Below, in pieces: positions 56,201-64,000 of a stretch of 64,000 nucleotides of DNA (the first letter of the stretch is position 1; each line of letters opens with the position of its first letter). A program made the position numbers and the translations under genes. The notes under the pieces were generated by a model. That model was not told the DNA's origin and searched no databases. It worked only from the letters and a program-made list of their open reading frames with translations. The DNA is from Linum tenue (Eukaryota > Streptophyta > Magnoliopsida > Malpighiales > Linaceae): positions 42,806,495-42,870,494 of the forward strand of contig CAMGYJ010000002.1 of assembly GCA_946122785.1 (NCBI GenBank), written 5' to 3'.

Positions 56201-57639
56201 ACGTGGGATTTGGTGGTTCGGCAGCCAGAGTTTTCAGTCATAGGTAGCAAGTGGGTCTACACAATTAAAATGAATCCGGATGGTACAGTGGAGAGATTTC
56301 GAGCTAGGGTGGTTGCACAGGGATTTCGTCAAGAATATGGGGTTGATTATGCCGAGACCTTCGCTCCTGTGGAGAAAATGCAAACTGTACGAAGTCTGTT
56401 AGCGGTGGCTGCTATGAAAGGATGGAATCTGCTTCAGCTTGATGTGAAGAATGCTTTTCTTCATGGCGATTTGAAGGAAGTCATTTATATGGAACGTCCT
56501 CCAGGGTATACTAGTGGTGACAGTTCGATGGTGTGCCGTCTGCGTCGGTCTTTGTATGGTTTGAAACAGGCTCCTCGGGCCTGGTTCGAGAAGTTTCAGG
56601 ATACGGTTTTGCAGGCTGGGTTTATGCTGAGCTCCAGTGACCCTTCTCTTTTCCTTCGCAATACAGACCAAGGTCTAACGGTCCTCTTGATTTATGTTGA
56701 CGACATGATTGTTACTGGTGATGATCAGCAGGGTATCGAGGAGCTCACTAGAACTCTCCGTTCGGCATTTAACCTAAAGGAGTTAGGAGAACTCTCTTAC
56801 TTTCTCGGGTTAGAGATTCATCGATCGGCTGACGGCCTTCATGTGGGACAGCGGAAGTACATCATCGACTTACTAGAGGAAGCCCAGATGGATGAGTGTG
56901 TGTCGTTGGCTACGCCTATGGAGCAAAATCTTCATCTACGTCGAGCTGATGGAGATCCTTTTCCGAACGGTTCCTTGTATCGCAGTGTCGTTGGAAGCTT
57001 GATATATCTTACTCACACATGACCTGATATCTCTTATGCTGTGCAGGTGGTGAGTCAATTTATGAATGAACCTCGAATTTCTCACTGGGCCGCGGTTCAG
57101 CGAATATTGCGATATCTTCGTGGTACACAGGATGTGGGTCTTCTTTTTCCTGCAGGGGGGATGGTGTGATGGAAGCATTTGCGGATGCTGATTATGCGGG
57201 CTGTTTAGACACCAGGAGCTCCACATCGAGTTGGTGTGTCAAGGTTGGCAATTCATTCATCTCCTGGCGTTGTAAGAAACAAGATAGAGTATCGAAGTCG
57301 TCGACTGAAGCAGAGTATAGATCCATGAGTGAAGTTGCATCGGAGATTACTTGGCTCAAGCGATTACTAGCCGAATTGGGAGTGGTGGTTCGGACTCCCA
57401 TTCATTTGCATGTGGATAATACCAGTGCTATACGTATTGCTACTAACCTAGTTCTCCATGACAGGACGAATCATATAGAAGTCCACATTCACTATATTTG
57501 TCAGCTTGTTGCAGAAGGTGAAGTGGAACTCGCTTATATTACGTCTGAGGATCAAACTGCGGACTTACTGACCAAGGCAGTTGCTTCTGCTCGTCATTGG
57601 TTTCTAGCACACAAATTAATGTTGCGTCAGCTCCATTAA
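53275..57639 (+). pseudogene. copia element 2 gag-pol, four lesions
   Basis: Start chosen at the ATG at 53275 (MEGSKNDVIAVRFNG). Gag carries two CCHC knuckles, CYHCKEPGHIQFHC and CNYCKLEGHLIAAC. The protease motif reads IDSAAYNHM, so the Gly of Asp-Ser-Gly is Ala. Then come the pre-integrase LWHFRLGHPN, integrase (HTDLWGPS, RSDPGGEF, QQNGLVERK), a Ser-rich linker (about 55860-56010), RT (QLDVKNAFLHGDLKE, YVDD) and RNase H (KSSTEAEYRSM). Lesions: a frameshift near 54480 ending gag in TAA, TAA at 56132-56134, TGA replacing an Arg codon at 57020-57022 (before PDISYAV), and a frameshift near 57150-57165 in a G-run. It cannot make full Pol. Confidence 0.92.
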
Positions 57640-57651
57640 TTTGAGGGAGGG

Positions 57652-57865
57652 TGTTAGAAGTATGGGTACTATATTCTAATTGTCCGGGTTTAGGGTTAGT
57701 AGCTATGGCCGTATATAAGTGTTGATAGGCCATGATGTACAGTGAACAACTACAGAAAATAAGAACGTACTCCACCGTTGTGTCGTGGACTAGTCCCAAC
57801 GATCACGTTGGGGAAACCACGTAAACTTGTGTCTCGTGTTCTCTCTTTTCTCGTATCGATTGACA
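57652..57865 (+). repeat. 3' LTR of copia element 2
   Basis: 214 bp; four differences from the 5' LTR (two near 57675, two near 57775). Confidence 0.93.
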
Positions 57866-57870
57866 GCAGC

Positions 57871-58085
57871 GGTGAAAATTGGCGATTGCAGTGGCGCAAA
57901 ACTTCAATTAAACCACCCAGATACCTTCGCTCAACTCAAGTCTCTCGCCGATTGCAGCGGCGCCAAGCAGCAAGGAGAAAAGGACAGTGGGGAAAGAGTC
58001 GCTAGCTGGGGAATTGGGAGCGTGAAGAAGAAGCTTGTGGTTATGAGGAATTGGGTTCGCCACCTGTTAAAGAAATTTTGTTTTA
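57871..58085. other. Flank between copia element 2 and the MITE
   Basis: Comparatively GC-rich, with the motif GATTGCAGYGGCGC occurring twice (57884 and 57951). It may be part of a former host exon interrupted by the copia insertion. Not recognised. Confidence 0.35.
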
Positions 58086-58428
58086 GGGTAAATAAAATAT
58101 ATTAGCCATAACTATTAAGTAGCGGGGAATTATAGCCACAACTATCAAAATACAAATTATTGACCATAACTATTGTTGCAGGTCAAGATTTGGCTAACAG
58201 CCGTTACTGTTTTCAAATTTTTAACAGAGAAGGCCATGTCAGCATTAGTAAAAAATATCATATGATGACTGCCACATGGGAGCCAACTCAGCATCGTAAA
58301 AGTTTAGTCATCATTACTAACAGAAGTGTTAACGAAAACTTAGCGATTGGCTAATAATTTGTATTTTGATAGTTGTGGCTATAATTCTCCGTTGCTTAAT
58401 AGTTATGGCTAATATATTGTCTTTACCC
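58086..58428. mobile_element. Mutator-like MITE, copy 2
   Basis: 343 bp with long inverted repeats; ends GGGTAAATAAAATATATTAG and TTTACCC. A perfect 9-bp duplication TTTGTTTTA lies at 58077-58085 and 58429-58437. Same family as 4659-5000: the same arms (GGGGAATTATAGCCACAACT) and the same core (GACCTGCAACAATAG type, inverted here). Confidence 0.93.
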
Positions 58429-58479
58429 TTTGTTTTATGTTAATTATCATCTTATTTATATAATAAAGTGATATATTTT

Positions 58480-58850
58480 GTAGGATTTGTGGTATGTTTT
58501 ATGAGATTGGTAGTCTACATTAAGTAGCTTCTGGTGTGCTTTTATGAATTGGTAGTATGCTTAATGAGACTTGTGGTATATTTTAATAAATTTTTTATTT
58601 GCTTTATGACACTTGTGGTCTACTTCATATGATTTCTGGTCTTCTTTAAAAAATTGTGATATACTTTATAGTACTTGTGATATGATTTAATAAACTTAAG
58701 GTGTGCTTTACGAGACTTGTAGTGTGTTTCATGGGATTTGTGGTTTACTTCATGCATTTGTGGTGTGGTTTATTACTTTTGTTTTGTGTTGAAGTTGTGA
58801 TCTTCTTTTTAAGATTTGTGATGTTGATTATAGTGTTTGTGGTATGTATT
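58480..58850. repeat. Degenerate short tandem repeat (GACTTGTGGTATGCTTTATG-like)
   Basis: A unit of about 28-32 bp containing ACTTGTGGTxTxCTTTATGA recurs some ten to twelve times with many changes. Non-coding. Confidence 0.6.
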
Positions 58851-60056
58851 TGGTGGTCCCCACTCCTTCCCCAATTAATGCACCCCCTCCAAATTTAGCA
58901 TCACAAAACACACGAGTCCGCTTCCACTCAATTTATAATTAATGACAAGAGTGCCCTAAATGGCTTCCCTTTCATTAATTGCAGTGAACTCAATTAAATT
59001 TAAAAGTCATACAAACCAAACGTTTTTATTGATTGAAATTAGTGTTAGCGCCATACTAATGAAAAAGTGATAGTCCCCTAACCTATTCTGAAAGAATTAG
59101 GCTAGTATAATTTATAAACAAATGGTTAATGCAATTTGAAATAAAAGTCAAAACAAAAAATAGAAAAATCATCCACTCTCCTTCTCTCTTAAACTTGAAA
59201 TATAAATTTAAATTCAAAATAAATATGTAATGTTTAAAAAATGAAAACTCTAAATTAAAAATATCTACTCTCACTCTCTCCATCCATGGCAATTTGCAAT
59301 TGCATTATTAACTTTTTGCAATCACATTTATCATCTTTTAAATGAATTATTATTGATATACCTCATCATTATTAATGATTTCAATATACTTATCAATGTT
59401 TTACAATTACATTATTAATAATTTTAGACAAATGGTTAATTTACATTTTCATCATCAACACTTATGAATGAATTCTTAAATTTGTGTCATATTATCATAA
59501 ACGGTTGATAACACTCAAATTAGTGTTTATTACTCCCATATTTGATATATTTTTCCCTTCTATGAATGTATCTTTAGGATTTTTTTTACATAAATTCATA
59601 TGAATATCATAATTATTTGATCAATAAGCTATCATTAGACTTTAGGTTGTGTTCTTATATCTTTTTATGCATTTTTTGTACATTATTTTTGTGCTACTCA
59701 AGGTAATATACAACATAGGATTATTTGGATCAAAGATTGGACAATGATAAAGGATCAATGATGCTTATTTGCGAAGGTCAATGAGGTTTTCACCAATAAG
59801 AGGAATCCTAAAGGAGGGATAGTCTACTAGAAGTCTTAACTGGAGACCAAGAGGCGCCCACTGGAGGAAACTCCATCCAAATCGGAGAAGGACTAGACGA
59901 CGACCTCAAGACGGGTTCAACCGTCGTTAGCTCAAAGCATCCAAGTCAATCCCAATTTGCCAGGAGCAATTGTGTGTGTCAATGACATCGCACACTCGAA
60001 ATTGTTTTCTTTCCATATTTCAATATTTGGTGGAATTTCACCAGTACTGCCAACAT
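58851..60056. other. AT-rich DNA, no gene seen
   Basis: No coding signal. 59750-60050 is less AT-rich and might be remnant element DNA next to the copia LTR, but I recognise nothing in it. Confidence 0.45.
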
Positions 60057-60406
60057 TGTATATCACACTGGCGACAACGAGTTGATAGCAAACTTTGGGG
60101 CAAACTGACGATTTTATTAATAATGAAAAGGGTAACAATATATACACAGATCACAGCCAGGAATCTCGCTAATCCACAGCTCATGATCTTGCCCCATGAC
60201 CCTTAAACCCAGCTAACAACCTAACAACCTTAATCCCCAAGTTTCTGACTCACTAACCCACTAACCACTACTTGACTCGACACAGACACAAGACAGACTT
60301 AAGTGACCATCTAGTAATTAATCAAAACGACACCACTCAACTTAACACTGACCCCTTTATTTGAACTGCTTTCACTTGGCGCCAATCTTCTTCTCTGCTG
60401 TCAACA
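60057..60406 (-). repeat. 3' LTR of copia element 3 (outer end provisional)
   Basis: The inner end is well defined by the polypurine tract and TGTTGACAG. The outer end is placed at GATATACA (60057) because it gives a CA end, but no second LTR is available for comparison. Confidence 0.6.
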
Positions 60407-60443
60407 TTTCCTCCCCTTGAACTGAAGACTGACAGCTTCAGCT

Positions 60444-63400
60444 TCAGTTCACTTTCATATCCTCAATGTCATATAGCTTCTTCACTCCTAGCTGATCACG
60501 AAGATATTCGAAGGTTTCTCCCTTCACAGCCTTGGTCATGATATCGGCCACCTGTTCACCAGTCCCACAGTACATCAATTCCACAGCTTCATCCTTCACT
60601 AGATCCCTCAGAAAATGGAATCTAACATCAATGTGTTTGCTCCTGCCATGTAACACTGGATTCTTTGAGAGTTTGATCGCAGAATTGTTGTCACAGAAGA
60701 TCCTGGTTGGTTGGTTGACACTCTTTTTCCATCCCATTTGATCCAAAATTCTTCTTAACCAAACACATTGTGCAGTACATCCAGCAGCAGCCACAAACTC
60801 AGCCTCTGTTGTAGACAGAGTGACCACAGGCTGTTTCTTTGAAGCCCAAAACACTGCTCCTCCTCCTAGGAAGAAAACATATCCACTTGTGTTTTTCCTG
60901 TCATTTAAATCACCTGCATAATCACTGTCAGTGTATCCTACTAGACAGCTTCCTTCACCTCCTTTCTCGTACCAAATTCCATAGCTTAGAGTTCCTTTAA
61001 GATATCTTAGGATCCTCTTAGCTGCAAGCATATGCTATCTTGTTGGAGACTCCATATACCTGCTCAAGAGACACACACTAAACATTATGTCAGGCCTTGT
61101 AGCTATCATGTACAGAAGACTCCCAATAAGCTGCTTGTAGTGAGTTGCATTGACTGGAACACCATCCCCTTCTTTAGTCAGCTTGGTTCCAGGTGTCATA
61201 GGATTCTTGACTGGATTACATTTCAGCAGCTTGAACCTTTGCAGAACTTCCTTGGCATATTTCTGTTGAGACACAAAATTCCTTCTGCTAGCTGCTGAAT
61301 CTCAACACCAAGAAAGTATCTCATTTTTGCCAGGTCAGACATCTCAAATTCATGTTGCATCGAGGCTTTGAATTCAGCAATCATAGAATCAGAATTGCTA
61401 GCATACATAACATCATCAACATATAAGCTCACCAACAACATACCTGACCCTTCCCTTTTGATGAACAATGTGTGCTCATAGGTGCATCTCTGGAAACCAG
61501 ACTTCTCAAAGTAGGCTTCTATGCGACTGTACCATGCCCTTGGAGCCTGCTTGAGGCCATAGAGGGCTTTATTTAACTTGTACACCTTTTCTTCCTCCCC
61601 TGGAACCAGAAATCCCTCAGGTTGAGTCACATACACATCCTCTGCTAGATCACCATGTAGGAATGCACTCTTGACATCTAACTGATAGACTGTTAAGTCA
61701 TGAGCAGCAGATAGAGCCAAGAAGGTCCTTATGGTATCCCACCTTGCAACTGGAGCAAAGACTTCTGTGTAGTCTATGCCATACTGTTGTGCATACCCCT
61801 TAGCCACCAGTCTGGCTTTGAATTTATCTACCTCACCATGTTCATTCAGTTTTGTCCTGAACACCCATTTGACTCCTATTGGAGTGATGCCTGGAGGTAG
61901 AGTTACCAGCACCCATGTTCCATTCTTTACTATGGACTGTATTTCCTGCTTCATTGCCTCCCTCCATCTTTCATCCTTCATAGCTTCTTCAAAGCTCTTT
62001 GGATCATCAGTCAGGGCCATTAAGGCTTCCCAGTCAAGTTGCACACACCCCATCTCATAGTCATCATAATAAGCTGGAAGCTTTGAGACTCTAGGAGGTA
62101 GCCCCAAAGCATCAGCTGGCTCCTCTTCTCCATCAGTAGAAGATGAGCTGGAGTGTGAACTGGCTGATGATGAACCTGAAGCCTCATTTGCACCTGTACT
62201 AGTTGCAATTGGACTTGGTGGTTCAGAATCTTCTGAACGAACAACTTCTGGTTCTTCTTCATGATCTGATTCTTCCAGTTCCTCCTCACTCCCTTCCCAC
62301 TGAATTCGAGTGAGTACTGGAGTGATCTCAACATTCCAAATCCAACCAGCCTGCTGTTCATCAAACACCACATCCCTACTAACAATGATCTTTCTAGTGA
62401 CAGGATTATATAACCTGTATGCTTTGGACTCAATAGAAACTCCAAAGAAAATGCACCTAGTGCTCTTATCATCAAGCTTCTTTCTATATTAATCAGGAGT
62501 ATGAACATATGCAGCACATCCAAAGATCTTAAAATGTTCTACTGAGGGTGGAGTTCCATACCACAATTCTTGTGGGGGTTTTCCCTTGTTAGCAGCTGCA
62601 TGACTTCTGTTAAGAATATGAGTAGTCCAGCTAACTGCCTCAGGCCAGAATCTTGCAGGGACCTTAGTGTCTTCCAGCATACATCGAACCATGTTGAGAA
62701 TGGTCCTATTCTTCCTCTCTGCCACTCCATTCTGCTGAGGAGTCAGTGCTGCAGTGAGTTGTCTTCTAATCCCCTTCTCATCACAGAATGCTTTGAATTC
62801 ATTTGACATGAACTCCCCACCTCTGTCTGTTCTAAGACACTTGATGGTTGTGTCTCCTTCCTTTTCAACATGAGCTTTGAAGATTTTGAATATCTCAAAG
62901 CTTTCTGACTTTGCTGCTATGAAATGAACCCATAATTTCCTGCTGAAATCATCAATTAGAGTAAAGATATACCTCTTTCCACTGCTTGAAACAGGAGTGA
63001 TGGGGCCACAGAGATCAGCATGAATGAGCTGCAGTTTTTTTGTAGCATGCCAGTTGCTTTTATTTGGAAATGATGCTCTATGTTGTTTGCCTATCAGACA
63101 AGTAGAGCAAACACTTGGTTTGCCAGCCAGCATAGGCAAACTTTTCACAGCTCCTCCTCTGTGCAACCCCCAGTAAACCTTGATGATTCAGATGACCAAA
63201 CCTTCTATGCCAGAGGTTTAGAGCTTCCTCAGCATCAGCAGTTACTTTGAGACATTGATTTCCTTCAACCTGATCCATATGGCAGTGTAGAACAAACAGC
63301 CTGTTGGTTTTCATGTTTGTCTGCAATACCAGTCCCCTTTCTGCATGAAAAATCTTGCAAACACTGTCTTGAATTAGAAAAGCCAGCTTCTTTTCTTGTA

Positions 63401-64000
63401 GCTGTCCTATACTGATCAGATTAGACTTCAGCCCTGGCACATAAAACACATCCTGCACCAGTAGAGACAGGCTCTCCATATTCAACCTGACACTCCCCTT
63501 CCCTTATACAGCAAGCCTAGTATTGTTGCCAAGTTTTACTGTGCAAGTAAAGGAAGTATCAAGGTTTGTAAACCACCTTTTATCTCCTGTCATATGGTTG
63601 CTGCAGCCTGAATCCAGGAACCACCAGCCTTCATAAGCATGGTCAGGTGCCTCCATCAGCCCTACTTGTGCCTCTAGTTCCTTCTCAACTGTCTCCTGTT
63701 GTGCTCCTTCTTCTGTGTAGGCCATTAGGAGCATCTCTTCCTTCATGTCAGGATGTTGAGTTCCCTGACCTGCAGCATTGGTGAAGTGTGCCTGCTGTCC
63801 ATAGAGCTCAGGACATTCATACTTGAAATGTCCCAGCCTGTGATAGTAGAAGCACTCCACTGTATCTTTGTTCCAGGATCTACCTCCTCTGCCTCTTCCT
63901 CTTCCTCGAAAGCCTCCCCTACCTGGAAAGCCTCTTCCACCTCTTCCTCCAAACTCATGACTGACCTTCAGAGCTTGATCTTCTGACTCTTCCTTCTTCA
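60444..64000 (-). pseudogene. copia element 3 gag-pol, partial and broken
   Basis: From 64000 down: an Arg/Gly-rich gag tail (GGRGGRGFPGRGG), a knuckle CFYYHRLGHFKYEC in which the second Cys is Tyr, protease FLDSGCSNHMTG, pre-integrase LWHRRFGHLNHQG, integrase (HADLCGPI, RTDRGGEF, QQNGVAERK), RT (QLDVKSAFLHGDLAED, YVDD) and RNase H (TLSTTEAEFVAA, ADIMTKAV). Lesions: TAA near 63505, a frameshift between 63078 and 63166, TAA near 62490, a 1-base loss near 61270, and TAG near 61033. RT and integrase catalytic residues are still recognisable. Confidence 0.9.

Larger units (their letters stand above)
52871..57865 (+). mobile_element. Ty1/copia element 2, structurally complete, pol broken
   Basis: LTRs of 214 bp (52871-53084 and 57652-57865) begin TGTTAGAAG and end ATTGACA; I counted four differences. 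A perfect 5-bp duplication GCAGC flanks the element (52866-52870 and 57866-57870). The primer site TGGTATCAGAGCC abuts the left LTR and the polypurine tract TTTGAGGGAGGG precedes the right one. Gag is open; pol carries at least four lesions. Confidence 0.95.
60057..64000 (-). mobile_element. Ty1/copia element 3, minus strand, continues beyond the window
   Basis: The 3' LTR (about 60057-60406) begins TGTTGACAGCAG on the minus strand and is preceded by a polypurine tract, AAGGGGAGGAAA. Upstream lie RNase H, RT, integrase, protease and the C-terminal part of gag. The 5' LTR and most of gag lie to the right of the window. Confidence 0.88.

Overview
The window is nuclear DNA of a flowering plant, most likely a eudicot. 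The support is an intron-bearing xyloglucan endotransglucosylase/hydrolase gene, plant-type Ty1/copia, Ty3/gypsy (including Tat/Ogre), LINE and TRIM retroelements, and many short hAT-like elements of the TAGGGRTGGCAA type. Only one host gene looks complete. Most of the rest is a nest of transposable elements of different ages.

Layout. 1-3363: minus-strand L1-type LINE; its ORF2 has no stop from its ATG at 2443 to the window edge and overlaps the end of ORF1 by ATGA. 4260-5143: hAT-like element holding a 342-bp Mutator-like MITE; a second MITE copy lies at 58086-58428. 5218-10045: complete Ty1/copia element with matching 172-bp LTRs, GAGTT target duplication and one uninterrupted gag-pol. 10152-10770: 5' part of a 2-oxoglutarate dioxygenase gene. 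11080-13360: degenerate repeats. 13600-15385: decayed LINE. 15984-17229: XTH gene, minus strand, three exons. 17678-18227: orphan exon split by a hAT element. 18321-18536: 107-bp tandem duplication. 19165-21884: 5'-truncated plus-strand copy of the LINE family seen at the left edge.

23169-40217 is read as a decayed Tat/Ogre element. It has a broken gag, no visible pol, a 90-bp tandem array in its 3' region, and a very long LTR starting at 28913. That LTR is split by two hAT elements and by a 6.1-kb gypsy derivative (30938-37051, target duplication AATAC). The derivative is itself a rearranged tandem array: LTR, internal, LTR, partial internal, partial LTR. It encodes a protease-like protein without RT or integrase and is split by a TRIM array (TTAAT duplication) and a hAT element (CCGCAACA duplication). 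The insertion order is therefore Tat, then gypsy derivative, then TRIM and hAT.

40218-46113 holds unrecognised small ORFs, hAT-like repeats and AT-rich DNA. 46114-52343 is an old minus-strand copia with a second TRIM array and a hAT element carrying a captured GC-rich segment. 52871-57865 is a plus-strand copia with GCAGC duplication and broken pol. 60057-64000 is the 3' two-thirds of a third copia, minus strand, running off the window.

No tRNA, rRNA, CRISPR array or bacterial-type operon was seen. Boundaries with terminal repeats plus target duplications were read directly from the sequence; family names rest on motif recognition without database searches.
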